The notes under the pieces were generated by a model. The model worked only from the letters and a program-made list of their open reading frames with translations, had not been told where the DNA came from and ran no database searches. Below, piece by piece: positions 1 through 8,768 of a stretch of 64,000 bases of DNA. The translations under genes and the position numbers were made by a program. The number at the start of each line of letters is the position of its first letter. Within the stretch, counting starts at the first letter, position 1. The stretch covers positions 1,922,001 through 1,986,000 of the forward strand of contig NZ_CP030287.1 in the NCBI RefSeq assembly GCF_003287935.1, given 5' to 3'. Source of the stretch: Streptomyces sp. ICC1 (GTDB lineage Bacteria; Actinomycetota; Actinomycetes; Streptomycetales; Streptomycetaceae).

Positions 1-111
1 GGGCTCGTGCCAGCTGAGCGGCGCGCTCTCGCGCAGGGCCCGGTACGTCGGGTAGGGGTTCTCGGCGAACTCCCGCGACAGGATGTCCGGGACGTCGGGC
101 GCGGCGGTCAT
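1..111 (-). CDS. cytochrome P450, N-terminal part (runs off window)
   Basis: Only the first 37 codons are present; the gene continues beyond the left edge. The reading starts at an ATG at 111 and has the typical bacterial P450 opening, ending in a stretch that includes ENPYPTYRALRESAPLSWHE, which matches the substrate-side N-terminus of class I (soluble, ferredoxin-dependent) P450s. The heme-binding Cys and the I-helix lie outside the window, so substrate and reaction cannot be judged. It is co-directional with the acyl-CoA dehydrogenase upstream, but a 265-bp gap with a strong hairpin separates them, so they are probably separate transcripts. Confidence 0.75.
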   Translation of the reverse strand, partial: MTAAPDVPDILSREFAENPYPTYRALRESAPLSWHEP

Positions 112-284
112 GGAGTTCCCCCATCAGCTTGGCCTGCCGGCTGTCCTGAGGTGCCTCGGGCGATCGTCACCACGATGCCCGGTCGTGCCGCGTCGTGCTG
201 TGTGGTGCGCCACAACGCCGTCTGCGAGCACTTTCAAGGAAACCGCAAGCCGTCCGCCGCCGCCAGGGCTTCGACACCGGCGCA

Positions 285-340
285 CGGGCACACGGGGGCG
301 CGTACGCCGGCGGGACTGCCCGCGCGCCCCCGTGTGCCCG
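285..340 (-). terminator. strong hairpin, likely terminator of the acyl-CoA dehydrogenase gene
   Basis: Perfect 18-bp inverted arms at 285-302 and 323-340 (CGGGCACACGGGGGCGCG and its complement) are separated by a 20-nt loop. The hairpin lies 37 bp past the stop of the dehydrogenase gene. There is no T-tract, as is common for Streptomyces terminators. Repeated CCGTACG motifs lie between it and the stop codon. Confidence 0.6.
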
Positions 341-376
341 TAGGCCCGTACGCCCGTACGCCCGTACGGGCTCCGC

Positions 377-1567
377 TCAGCGGCGGACGCGCGGCATGCC
401 GAGGCCGATCCAGGAGATGATCTCGCGCTGGATCTCGTTGTTGCCGCCGCCGAAGGTGAAGATGACCGCGCTGCGGTAGCCGCGCTCCAGCTCCCCGTGC
501 AGGACCGCGCCCGCCGAGCCGTCCTTGAGGGAGCCGGCCGCGCCGACCACCTCCATCAGCCAGGCGTACGCGTCCCTGCGCGCCTCGGAGCCGTAGACCT
601 TGACGGCGGAGGCGTCCTGCGGGGTGAGGGTGCCGTCCTGGACGGCGTTGACCATCTGCCAGTTGAGCAGCTTCATCGCGTCGAGGCGGGCGTGGGTGCG
701 GGCGAGGCGGCCGCGGACCCAGTTGAGGTCGATGACGCGACGACCGTCGGCGATCTTGGTCTCGGCGGCCCAGCGCTGGACGTCGTGCAGGGCTCGGATG
801 GCCATGGTGCCGTGGGCGGCCAGGGTGACCCGCTCGTGGTTGAGCTGGTTGGTGATCAGCCGCCAGCCCTTGTTCTCCTGGCCGACGCGGCGGCTCGCGG
901 GGACGCGGATGTCCTCGTAGTAGCTGGCGGTGGTGTCGTGCGAGGCGAGGGTGTTGATGAGGGTGCAGGAGTAGCCGGGGTCGGCGGTCGGCACGAGGAG
1001 CATGGTGATGCCCTTGTGCGCGGGGGCTTCGGGGTCGGTGCGGACGGCGAGCCAGACCCAGTCGGCGGTGTCGCCGTTGGTGGTCCAGATCTTCTGGCCG
1101 TTGACCACGTAGGTGCCGGTCTCCTCGTCGCCCTCGCGCACGGCCTTGCACTTGAGGGCGGCGAGGTCGGTGCCCGCGTCCGGCTCGCTGTAGCCGATGG
1201 CGAAGTCGATCTCACCGGCGAGGATCTTGGGGAGGAAGTAGGCCTTCTGCTCGTCGGTGCCGAACTGCATGATCGTCGGCCCGACGGTGTTGAGCGCCAT
1301 CAGCGGCAGCGGCACCACGGCCTGCGCGGCCTCGTCGAAGAAGATGAACTGGTCCATGGGCGACATCCCGCGCCCGCCGTACTCCTTCGGCCAGCCGACC
1401 CCGAGCCAGCCGTCGGACCCGAGCCGGCGGATGGTCTCCCGGTAGAAGCGCTTCTGCTCGGCCGGGTCCTCGTACCGGGCGTAGACGTCCTCGGGGATCA
1501 GCTCGGCGAAGTACGCGCGCAGCTCGGTGCGCAACTGCTGCTGCTCAGGCGTGTATTCGAGGTGCAC
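377..1567 (-). CDS. acyl-CoA dehydrogenase family protein
   Basis: 396 residues, the usual length for a flavin-dependent acyl-CoA dehydrogenase that oxidises an acyl-CoA (fatty acid, steroid or branched chain) to the 2-enoyl thioester. Residues 124-135 (IGYSEPDAGTDL) are the conserved FAD/substrate-pocket signature of the middle beta domain, followed by VNGQKIWTT. The C-terminal helical domain carries the conserved FTFGGGNNEIQREII end. A GTG start at 1567 was chosen because GGAGG lies a few bases upstream and the protein then opens with the usual HLEYTPEQ; a longer reading from 1612 lacks this support. The closest functional types are FadE-like enzymes of actinobacterial lipid or sterol catabolism; the exact substrate is unknown. 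Confidence 0.88.
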   Translation of the reverse strand: MHLEYTPEQQQLRTELRAYFAELIPEDVYARYEDPAEQKRFYRETIRRLGSDGWLGVGWPKEYGGRGMSPMDQFIFFDEAAQAVVPLPLMALNTVGPTIMQFGTDEQKAYFLPKILAGEIDFAIGYSEPDAGTDLAALKCKAVREGDEETGTYVVNGQKIWTTNGDTADWVWLAVRTDPEAPAHKGITMLLVPTADPGYSCTLINTLASHDTTASYYEDIRVPASRRVGQENKGWRLITNQLNHERVTLAAHGTMAIRALHDVQRWAAETKIADGRRVIDLNWVRGRLARTHARLDAMKLLNWQMVNAVQDGTLTPQDASAVKVYGSEARRDAYAWLMEVVGAAGSLKDGSAGAVLHGELERGYRSAVIFTFGGGNNEIQREIISWIGLGMPRVRR

Positions 1568-1659
1568 GGCCCCTCCGGGTCTCTCGTGGCTCAAGGTCGC
1601 GCGGCCGTCCACCGCCGCCGCGGGGGCAGACTAGAACCTGTTCCAGCAATCCGGAAGGG

Positions 1660-2157
1660 TCAGCGGGGCACCACCGCGTTTCCCGCGAGCCCCGGGCGGA
1701 TCAGGACCTTGACGTGCTCCTCGGGGCGGCGCAGGGAGGCGAAGGCCGCGTCCGGCCCGGCGAAGCGCCGGGTCTCCTCCAGGGCGAACCACTCGGTGGC
1801 GGCCGTGACCGTCTCCCCGCGCAGCAGCCGGACGATCGCGTCGAGGGAGTCGGCCGTCATCTCCCGGGAGCGCAGCGGGTCGACGCCCATCATGAAGGCG
1901 TCGGACGGCAGCTGTCCGGGGCCGACGCCGAGCAAGGCGCGGCCCCGGGACTGCTGGTCGAGCCGGCAGATCCGGTCGGCGAGGATCAGCGGCTGGTGGT
2001 ACGGGAGGGAGTTGACGCCGGTCCCGAGCCTGATCCGGGAGGTCCGCTCGGCGGCGGCCGCGAGGAACAGCTCGGGCGAGGCGACGATCTCGTACCCGGC
2101 GAAATGGTGCTCCCCCACCCAGACCTCGTCGGCGCCTGCTCCGGCGTCCGACGAAAC
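1660..2157 (-). pseudogene. truncated luciferase-like (LLM class) monooxygenase
   Basis: The reading contains the heart of a bacterial-luciferase-like flavin or F420 monooxygenase: ADEVWVGEHHFAG, then RIRLGTGVNSLPYHQPL and GRALLGVGPGQLPSDAF. These correspond to roughly residues 40-150 of a family whose members are about 330-380 residues long. The N-terminal first strand and the whole C-terminal half are missing. The frame ends in unrelated residues with a stop at 1660. No good start codon with a ribosome site precedes the conserved part; GTG at 2118 is the first candidate. It is best read as a decayed remnant. Confidence 0.6.
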
Positions 2158-2231
2158 ACCGCTCCCGCCGCGGCTTCAACAGCCGCGCCGCCGTCCTCCC
2201 ACCGAGTGGGACGGCTCCTGCGGACCGCGGC

Positions 2232-2753
2232 TCAGGTGTAGAGGAAGACGTAGTCGAAGTACACGAGGTCGCGGATGCCGTCGAAGCAGAACGAGCCCGA
2301 CGGGATCACGTCCAGGCCTTCCTGCAGGGCGCCCTTGTCGTACGTCCCGCTCTGCCGCCAGGCCGCGGCGGAGGGAACGTACGGCTTGAGCTCCACGGGC
2401 AGGGTCGTCAGCGCCGTGGCCTCAAACTGGTGTGCGGGATCGCGCAGGATGCGGTTCGCGGTGCCCGGCTTGAGGTGGGCCATCCCGACGAGGCGGATGC
2501 GGGAGTCCGGGCTCGGTATCATGCGGTCGCCGTCGGTCTCGTCGATGTCGTAGCCCAGCCAGTGTGCGTCGGACACGTCGCCCAGCGCGGTCCAGAAGCG
2601 GCGGTTGAGCGGCTCCAGGTCGGTGCGCACCTTCTGGCGGGCCTCCTCCTCGGGCCACCGCGCGTAGCCGATCCCGCCTCCGATGAGGAGCAGCGGGACC
2701 CCCGCTCCCAGAAGGAACCGCCGTCTGCTGTGGCCCCGCTGCGTGTCCATCAA
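2232..2753 (-). CDS. hypothetical exported or membrane-anchored protein
   Basis: 173 residues. The N-terminus has a twin-arginine-like RRRFLLGAG followed by a hydrophobic stretch (about residues 12-30), suggesting export or a single membrane anchor. The remainder is soluble with no recognised enzyme motif; it includes HWLGYDIDETDGDRM and ends YFDYVFLYT. I do not recognise the family. It lies 20 bp upstream of the 3' end of the aldolase gene on the same strand but need not belong to that operon. Confidence 0.6.
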   Translation of the reverse strand: MMDTQRGHSRRRFLLGAGVPLLLIGGGIGYARWPEEEARQKVRTDLEPLNRRFWTALGDVSDAHWLGYDIDETDGDRMIPSPDSRIRLVGMAHLKPGTANRILRDPAHQFEATALTTLPVELKPYVPSAAAWRQSGTYDKGALQEGLDVIPSGSFCFDGIRDLVYFDYVFLYT

Positions 2754-2773
2754 GCCCCCCGGTACCCGTTCCG

Positions 2774-3610
2774 TCAGTTCAGGGCGCTGATCATAGCGGC
2801 GGCCGTCACCGTCATCGCCTCCCTTGCGGCGGCCAAATACGGGCGGGGGTCCGCCGGGGTCAGGTGGGTGCGGATGGCCTCGGTCATCGCCACGTTGAGG
2901 GCGGTGCCGATGTTGACCTTCCGGATGCCGCCGGCGACGGCCGCGGCGAGCTCCGCGTCCGGCAGGCCGGAGGATCCGTGCAGGACCAGGGGCACGTCGA
3001 CGGTCTTGGCGAGCCGGGCGAGCAGCGCGTGGTCCAGGGCCGCGGTCCGGCTGGTCATCGCGTGGCTGCTGCCGATCGCGACGGCCAGCGCGTCCACGCC
3101 GGAGTCGGCGACGAACCGGCGCGCCTCGTCGGGGTCGGTACGGGCGCCCGGCGCGTGCGGGTCCAGCGGCGCGGCCCCGTTCTTCCCGCCGACCTCGCCG
3201 AGCTCGGCTTCGATCCAGAGCCCGTTGACGTGCGCCCAGTCGGCGGCGGAGCGGGTGGATTCCAGGTTCTCGGCGTAGGACAGGTGCGCCGCGTCGTACA
3301 TGACCGAGCTGAACCCCGCGTCCACGGCCTGGCGCAGCAGTTCGGAGCTCTTGACGTGGTCGAGGTGGAGGCCGACGGGAACCCCGGCGGCCTCGGCGAC
3401 GGCGACGGCCGCGCGGGCGATCGGCAGCAGCTGCCCGCCCCGGAACTTGACGGCGTTCTCGCTGAGCTGGAGGACGACGGGCAGGCCGGCCGACTCGGCG
3501 CCCGCGACGACCGCTTCGGCGTGCTCCAGCGTGATGATGTTGAAGGCGGCGACGGCGCGGCCCTGTGCGGCGGCCTCCAGGACGAGCGTGCCGGCGGAGA
3601 CGAGGCTCAT
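2774..3610 (-). CDS. class II fructose-bisphosphate aldolase family protein
   Basis: 278 residues, the normal size of a zinc-dependent ketose-bisphosphate aldolase (FbaA/GatY/KbaY family). Visible signatures: HLDHVKS at residues 82-88 with the catalytic Asp84 and a zinc-ligand His85, ELGEVGGKNG in the middle, HGSSG, and the phosphate-binding NIGT region near the end. The ATG at 3610 overlaps the stop of the SIS gene as ATGA, so the two are translationally coupled. Next to an AgaS-like isomerase the likely job is cleavage of tagatose-1,6-bisphosphate or a related ketose bisphosphate in amino-sugar or galactitol catabolism; the exact substrate is inferred. Confidence 0.85.
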   Translation of the reverse strand: MSLVSAGTLVLEAAAQGRAVAAFNIITLEHAEAVVAGAESAGLPVVLQLSENAVKFRGGQLLPIARAAVAVAEAAGVPVGLHLDHVKSSELLRQAVDAGFSSVMYDAAHLSYAENLESTRSAADWAHVNGLWIEAELGEVGGKNGAAPLDPHAPGARTDPDEARRFVADSGVDALAVAIGSSHAMTSRTAALDHALLARLAKTVDVPLVLHGSSGLPDAELAAAVAGGIRKVNIGTALNVAMTEAIRTHLTPADPRPYLAAAREAMTVTAAAMISALN

Positions 3611-4509
3611 CGGACCGCCTCCTCGCCCGTGGTGAGGATGACCGAGCGGGTCAGGTTGCGCGGTGCGTCCGGGTCCAGCCCCTGGTGGGCGGCGACGGCG
3701 ACGGCCAGGCAGTGCACGCGGACCAGCTCGGCGAGCGGGTCGAGGTGTCCGGCCACCCACTGGGCCCCGGTGCCCCGGACCTGTTCGGCCAGGCCCTCGG
3801 GGGCGTCGCCGAGCGACCAGGTGGCGGTGCCGGGCGCGGAGACGCTGATGGGCCCGTGCCGGTACTCCATGGCCGGGTAGGACTCGGCCCAGGCCAGGGC
3901 GGCCTCGCGCATCTTCAGCGCGGCCTCGTTGGCGAGTCCGACGCTCCAGCCCCGCCCGAGGAAGGTGAACTGCCCCCGGGTCTCGAGCTCCGCGGGGAGG
4001 GGGTCGGCGAGCGCGGTGCGCCCGTCGGCGACGACGGAGGGGCTGTGCAGGCCGACGTGGGCGCGCAGCAGGGTGAGGGCGGTGGTGGCGAACCGGGTCT
4101 GGACGACGGACCGCTCGTCGGCGAAGTCCAGTACGACGAGCTCGTCGGCGAGGGTGATGACGGGGGTGTCCGGGTCCCCGATGACGGCGGTGGTGGGGAC
4201 GCCCGCGTCCCGCAGTCCGGCCAGCAGGTCGAGCACCTCGGTGGTGGTCCCGGACCTGGTCAGCGCGATCACCCGGTCGTAGCGCCGGTGGCGGGGGAAC
4301 TCGGACGCGGGGAAGGCGTCGGTCTCGCCCGCCCCGGCCTCTTCCCGCAGTACGGCGGCGGCCTGGGCCATGTAGTACGAGGTCCCGCAGCCGACGATCG
4401 CGGTGCGCTCACCCGGGCGCGGCAGCACCGCCCGGCGCTCGGGTGCCAGTGCGGCGGCCCGCTCCCAGCACGCGGGCTGCGTGCCCAACTCGTACGCGAC
4501 ATGGCTCAT
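3607..4509 (-). CDS. SIS-domain sugar-phosphate isomerase/deaminase (AgaS-like)
   Basis: 300 residues with two SIS halves. The first carries IVGCGTSYYMAQ (about residues 38-49) and ALTRSGTTTEV, the phosphosugar-binding loop. The second carries the typical GRGWSVGLANEAALKMREA and EYRHGPIS motif of the GlmS/AgaS family. It lacks the glutaminase domain of GlmS, so it would isomerise or deaminate a phosphorylated amino sugar with free ammonia chemistry. Start ATG at 4509 is preceded by AGGGAG. It is the first gene of the two-gene operon with the aldolase and is divergent from the DeoR regulator, whose family controls such sugar genes. Confidence 0.85.
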   Translation of the reverse strand: MSHVAYELGTQPACWERAAALAPERRAVLPRPGERTAIVGCGTSYYMAQAAAVLREEAGAGETDAFPASEFPRHRRYDRVIALTRSGTTTEVLDLLAGLRDAGVPTTAVIGDPDTPVITLADELVVLDFADERSVVQTRFATTALTLLRAHVGLHSPSVVADGRTALADPLPAELETRGQFTFLGRGWSVGLANEAALKMREAALAWAESYPAMEYRHGPISVSAPGTATWSLGDAPEGLAEQVRGTGAQWVAGHLDPLAELVRVHCLAVAVAAHQGLDPDAPRNLTRSVILTTGEEAVR

Positions 4510-4548
4510 GGCGGCTCCCTGGCGTGGTGCGTGGACCTGAATGCGTGT

Positions 4549-4595
4549 TCTTGCAAGATAGTGCGGACTTTCACGCAACTTCAAGCATTTCAAGG
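4549..4595. promoter_or_regulatory. candidate DeoR operator in divergent promoter region
   Basis: The 182-bp gap between the divergent SIS and DeoR genes is less GC-rich than its surroundings. It contains a palindrome CTTGCAAG at 4550-4557 and a TTCAAG direct repeat at 4580-4585 and 4589-4594 (9-bp period). DeoR-family proteins often bind short repeats of this kind. Assignment is by position and pattern only. Confidence 0.35.
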
Positions 4596-4691
4596 ATGAT
4601 CTCCTGCGTTAATGTCGACGCATAGGCCAAGAGAGACCATCGACGCCGAACAGTGAAGCGAAGACCGAAGCCGAGACCGAAGGGGTGGCCG

Positions 4692-5471
4692 ATGACCCGC
4701 AAGGAACGCTGGCAGACACTGCTGGACCTGCTGGTGGAGCGGGGCGAGCTCGAGGTGGAGCCCGCCGCCGAGGCCCTCGGGGTGTCCGCCGCCACCATCC
4801 GCCGCGACCTCGACCAGCTCGCCGAACAGCAGCTGCTGGTGCGCACGCGCGGCGGAGCCGTCCTGCAAGGGGTCTCGTACGAACTCCCCCTGCGCTACCG
4901 CACCTCGCGCCGGGCCGCCGAGAAGGGCAGGATCAGCGCGGCGGTCGCGGCGCTGATCGTCCCCGGCGAGGTGATCGGCCTGACCGGCGGCACGACGACC
5001 ACCGAGGTGGCCCGCACCCTGGCCGGCCGGCCCGACCTCGCCACCGGGTCCCCCGCCCTCACCGTCGTCACCAACGCCCTGAACATCGCGAGCGAGCTGG
5101 TCATCAGACCCCAGTTCAAGATCGTGCTGACGGGCGGCGTGGCCCGCCCCCAGTCCTACGAGCTCACCGGCCCGCTGGCCATGGAGGTGCTCGGGCAGCT
5201 CACCGTGGACACCGCCGTCGTGGGCGTGGACGCCTTCGACCCGGCCGACGGCGCCGCCACCCGCCACGAGGACGAGGCGGCCATGAACCGGCTGCTGTGC
5301 GAGCGCGCCCGGCGCGTGGTGATCGCGGCCGACTCCAGCAAGCTGGGCGTCCGCGCCTTCGCCCGGATCGTCGCGACCGACGCCGTGGACGTCCTGGTGA
5401 CGGACACCGGCCTGGCACCGTCGGTCGCCGTGGCGTTCGAGGCGGCGGGCGTGGAGGTCATCCGCGTCTGA
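4692..5471 (+). CDS. DeoR/GlpR family transcriptional regulator
   Basis: 259 residues. The N-terminal winged HTH has ATIRRDLDQLAEQQLLVRTRGGAV (shown here only as family landmark ATIRRDLDQL..RTRGGA), diagnostic of DeoR. The C-terminal DeoRC sensor domain has LTGGTTTTEVA, VVTNALNIA, LTGGVARPQSYEL and ADSSKLGVRAF, the sugar-phosphate-binding ISOCOT fold. ATG at 4692 was chosen over one at 4653 because it begins directly before the HTH (MTRKERW). It probably represses the divergent SIS-aldolase operon until a sugar phosphate is present. Confidence 0.88.
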   Translation: MTRKERWQTLLDLLVERGELEVEPAAEALGVSAATIRRDLDQLAEQQLLVRTRGGAVLQGVSYELPLRYRTSRRAAEKGRISAAVAALIVPGEVIGLTGGTTTTEVARTLAGRPDLATGSPALTVVTNALNIASELVIRPQFKIVLTGGVARPQSYELTGPLAMEVLGQLTVDTAVVGVDAFDPADGAATRHEDEAAMNRLLCERARRVVIAADSSKLGVRAFARIVATDAVDVLVTDTGLAPSVAVAFEAAGVEVIRV

Positions 5472-5591
5472 GCCCCACCCGACCCGCGCACCGCACGCCC
5501 GCACGGCCGGTCCCGACCACTGGTGGGCGAACAACGGCACGGACCCCGCGACCCGGCAAACCTTCCCGGCCACAGCCCTAGACTCCACCGG

Positions 5592-6362
5592 ATGGCCGAC
5601 GATCTTCTGCGACTCACCGTGCTGGGCAGCGCCACGCCCTACCCCGCCGCCGACAACCCCTGCTCCGGCTACCTCGTCGAAGGCGGTGGCGCCCGCGTCT
5701 GGGCGGACGCCGGGAGCGGAACCCTGGGGGCTCTGCAACAGCACGTCGGGCTGGGCGAGTTGGACGCGATATGGATCTCCCACCTGCACGCCGACCACAC
5801 GGCCGACCTGCTCACCGCCTCCTACGGACTGCTCTACGCGGACGTGCGGCGGGCTTCGCCGCTCCCCCTCTACGGGCCGCCCGGCCTCGCCGACCGGCTG
5901 GCCGGGTTCCTCACCAACGGGCCTGACCGCAGCCCGGTCGAGGCCGCCTTCGCGGTCCACGAGCTGTCCGACGGCCACCACGTGGAGATCGGCGGACTGG
6001 GCCTCACCAGCCGGGCCGTGTCCCACGGCATGCCGGCCTTCGCCCTGCGCGCCGAGTCCGGGGGCGCGTCGCTGGTGTACTCCGGCGATACGGCGCCCTG
6101 CCCGGCCCTGACCCGACTCGCCGAGGACTGCTCCCTCCTGCTCTGCGAGGCCGACAGCGCGGCGCACCCGGCCGGGGTCGAGCCCGTGCACCACACCCCC
6201 GAGGAGGCCGGCGACACCGCGCGCGCCGCCCGCGCCCGGCGGCTCGTCGTCACCCATGTCGGCCGGGACCTGGAACCGGCCGAGGCCGTGGCCCGCGCCG
6301 CCGCCCGCTACGGCGGACGCGTCGACCACGCCGCACCCGGCGGCGTCTTCTCGATCGGATAG
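5592..6362 (+). CDS. MBL-fold metallo-hydrolase
   Basis: 256 residues. Metallo-beta-lactamase fold with the HLHADH metal motif at residues 64-69, a later metal-binding Asp in YSGDTAPC and a His in LVVTHVG near the C-terminus. This pattern is closest to the ElaC/RNase Z-like or phosphodiesterase branch of soluble MBL hydrolases. ATG at 5592 gives a natural N-terminus (LRLTVLGSATPYP). It follows the DeoR gene on the same strand with a 120-bp gap. The substrate is not predictable from sequence alone. Confidence 0.85.
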   Translation: MADDLLRLTVLGSATPYPAADNPCSGYLVEGGGARVWADAGSGTLGALQQHVGLGELDAIWISHLHADHTADLLTASYGLLYADVRRASPLPLYGPPGLADRLAGFLTNGPDRSPVEAAFAVHELSDGHHVEIGGLGLTSRAVSHGMPAFALRAESGGASLVYSGDTAPCPALTRLAEDCSLLLCEADSAAHPAGVEPVHHTPEEAGDTARAARARRLVVTHVGRDLEPAEAVARAAARYGGRVDHAAPGGVFSIG

Positions 6363-6381
6363 GACCCGGTCGCGGCGCCGG

Positions 6382-7296
6382 TCAGTGGGCGGGGAGCCGG
6401 CCCGCCTCACGGGCCAGGGCCGCGAGGACCGGGGCGATCAGCGGATGCGTCTCGGCGCCGCGACGGGTGGCGGCGAAGACGCGGCGGGTCGCCGCCGGGC
6501 CGGCCACCGGGCGGACCTGAACCTCCTTGAGGTCCATCCCGCGTAGTGCCGAGCGCGGCACCAGGGCGACGCCCGCGCCCGCGCCGACCAGTGCGACCAC
6601 GGCCCGGAAGTCGTCGGAGGAGTGCACCAACCGGGGCTGGAAGCCCGCCAGTTCGCAGGCCAGCTGCATGACGTCGTGGCAGGGGTTGCCGGGGTACTGG
6701 CCCACCCATTCCGCGTCCGAGAGATCGGCGAGCGGCACCTCAGGCAGGTCGGCGAGCGGGTGGCCGGCGGGGAGGACCGCGTCGAAGGGCTCCGCGTAGA
6801 GCGGGAGCACGGACAGCCGGCCGTCGCCGGCGCCCGGGGCGCCCCGGTACTCGACGGCCAGCGCGAGGTCCGCCTCACCATCGAGCAGCAGCAGCAGGCT
6901 CTGGTCGCCCTCCGCGTCGCGTACGCGCAGCCGGATGCCGGGATGGTCCAGGGCGAGCCGCGAGATGGCCGGGGCCAGGACTTCGGCGATGCCGGTGGCG
7001 AAGGCCGCGACGGTGACCTCGCCCGCCGAGCCGCCCGCGTAGGCGGCGAGTTCGGCCTCGGCGCGCTCTAGCTGGGCCAGCACCTCGTGGGCGTGCCCGA
7101 GGAGGATCTCACCGGCCGCGGTGAGCCGTACGCCCCGGCCGCTGCGGGTCAGCAGCGCGTGGCCCGTCTCCTGCTCCAGCGCCGCGAGCTGCTGGGAGAC
7201 GGCGGAGGGGGTCAGGTACAGGGCTGCGGCCGCGGCGGTCACCGTACGGTGGTCCGCCACGGCCCGCAGGATGCGCAGCCGGCGGGGGTCGATCAC
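6382..7296 (-). CDS. LysR family transcriptional regulator
   Basis: 304 residues. The N-terminal LysR HTH (RRLRILRAVADHRTVTAAA..LTPSAVSQQLAALEQE) is followed by a periplasmic-binding-protein-like effector domain. A GTG at 7296 places the HTH at the very N-terminus as usual. It is convergent with the MBL gene (19-bp gap) and lies downstream of kbl on the same strand with a 130-bp gap. Its target is unknown; kbl is the nearest metabolic candidate. Confidence 0.85.
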   Translation of the reverse strand: MIDPRRLRILRAVADHRTVTAAAAALYLTPSAVSQQLAALEQETGHALLTRSGRGVRLTAAGEILLGHAHEVLAQLERAEAELAAYAGGSAGEVTVAAFATGIAEVLAPAISRLALDHPGIRLRVRDAEGDQSLLLLLDGEADLALAVEYRGAPGAGDGRLSVLPLYAEPFDAVLPAGHPLADLPEVPLADLSDAEWVGQYPGNPCHDVMQLACELAGFQPRLVHSSDDFRAVVALVGAGAGVALVPRSALRGMDLKEVQVRPVAGPAATRRVFAATRRGAETHPLIAPVLAALAREAGRLPAH

Positions 7297-7426
7297 CCGA
7301 CCATTCTCGCAGGCCGCGGGGGTATGCCGGGCCGACCGATCGTGCGGGCGGCCACGTCCGCCGCGCAGCCGAAAGCCCACCGGAACCCGGGCCCCGGCCC
7401 GGGCCGCAGACCGGGCCCGGCCGGGG

Positions 7427-8638
7427 TCAGGCCTCGGCGCCCGTCAGGGACGTCAGCGCCGAGCGGGCGTCGATGAACGCCGCCACCGCGCGCTCCACGT
7501 CGGCCGTGGAGTGGGCGGCCGAGAGCTGGACGCGGATCCGCGCCGCGCCCATCGGGACCACCGGGTAGGAGAAGCCGATCACGTAGACCCCGCGCTCCAG
7601 CAGGAGCTCCGCCATCTTGGCGGCCTCCGCCGCGTCGCCGATCATCACCGGGGCGATGGCGTGGTCGCCGGGCAGGACCTCGAAGCCGGCCTCGGTCATC
7701 TTCGTGCGGAACAGCGCGGTGTTCGCGGCGAGCTGCTCGCGCAGGTCGCCCGCCGACTCCAGCAGGTCGAGGACCTTCAGCGAGGCGGCCGCGATGACCG
7801 GGGCGAGGGAGTTGGAGAACAGGTACGGGCGCGAGCGCTGGCGCAGCAGCTCGACGATCTCGGTGCGCGCGGCGACGTAGCCGCCGGAGGCGCCGCCCAG
7901 CGCCTTGCCGAGGGTGCCGGTGATGATGTCGACCCGGTCCATGACCCCGTGCAGTTCGGGGGTGCCGCGCCCGCCGGGGCCGACGAAGCCGACGGCGTGC
8001 GAGTCGTCGACCATGACCATGGCGTCGTAGCGGTCCGCGAGGTCGCAGATCTCGGCCAGCGGGGCGACGTACCCGTCCATGGAGAACACGCCGTCGGTGA
8101 CGATGAGCCGGCGGCGGGCGTCCTGCGACTCCTTGAGCCGGGTCTCGAGCTCGGCCAGGTCGCGGTTGGCGTAGCGCAGCCGGCGGGCCTTGGAGAGGCG
8201 GATTCCGTCGATGATCGAGGCGTGGTTGAGGGCGTCGGAGATGACCGCGTCCTCGGGGCCCAGCAGCGTCTCGAAGACTCCGCCGTTGGCGTCGAAGCAG
8301 GAGGAGTAGAGGATCGTGTCCTCCTGGCCGAGGAAGGCGGAGAGCCGCGCCTCCAGCTCCTTGTGCACCTCCTGCGTACCGCAGATGAAGCGGACGGAGG
8401 CCATGCCGTAGCCCCAGCGGTCCAGCGCCTCCTTGGCCGCGGTGACGACCTCGGGGTGGTCGGCGAGGCCGAGGTAGTTGTTGGCACAGAAGTTGAGGAC
8501 CTCACCCGCCGCGCAGCCCGAGGTCACGGCGACGGCGGCGTTCTGCGGGGTGCCGATGACGCGCTCGGACTTGTGCAGGCCCGCGGCGCGGATCTCGTCG
8601 AGGGTGGTGCGGATGTCGGCGCGAACGGTCTCGAACAT
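7427..8638 (-). CDS. kbl: glycine C-acetyltransferase (2-amino-3-ketobutyrate CoA ligase)
   Basis: 403 residues, full length. PLP-dependent alpha-oxoamine synthase that converts 2-amino-3-oxobutyrate plus CoA into glycine and acetyl-CoA, the second step of threonine catabolism. The family signatures [16 protein letters not shown] at the N-terminus, [10 protein letters not shown] and the PLP-lysine segment [15 protein letters not shown] are intact. Its usual partner, threonine 3-dehydrogenase (tdh), is not adjacent: the upstream neighbour is a secreted PIG-L deacetylase. ATG at 8638 is preceded by GGAGAAAGAGAG. Confidence 0.92.
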   Translation of the reverse strand: MFETVRADIRTTLDEIRAAGLHKSERVIGTPQNAAVAVTSGCAAGEVLNFCANNYLGLADHPEVVTAAKEALDRWGYGMASVRFICGTQEVHKELEARLSAFLGQEDTILYSSCFDANGGVFETLLGPEDAVISDALNHASIIDGIRLSKARRLRYANRDLAELETRLKESQDARRRLIVTDGVFSMDGYVAPLAEICDLADRYDAMVMVDDSHAVGFVGPGGRGTPELHGVMDRVDIITGTLGKALGGASGGYVAARTEIVELLRQRSRPYLFSNSLAPVIAAASLKVLDLLESAGDLREQLAANTALFRTKMTEAGFEVLPGDHAIAPVMIGDAAEAAKMAELLLERGVYVIGFSYPVVPMGAARIRVQLSAAHSTADVERAVAAFIDARSALTSLTGAEA

Positions 8639-8768
8639 GCGGTGCTCTCTTTCTCCTGGTGCGGCGTGCGGAGGAGGGGGGCCGGGCCCCGCGGAGGGGG
8701 GAGGTCAGGGGCAGGAGACGGCCCGGGCCGGGCTCCGGGGTGGTCGCCGCCATCCTCGCCCGCACCCG

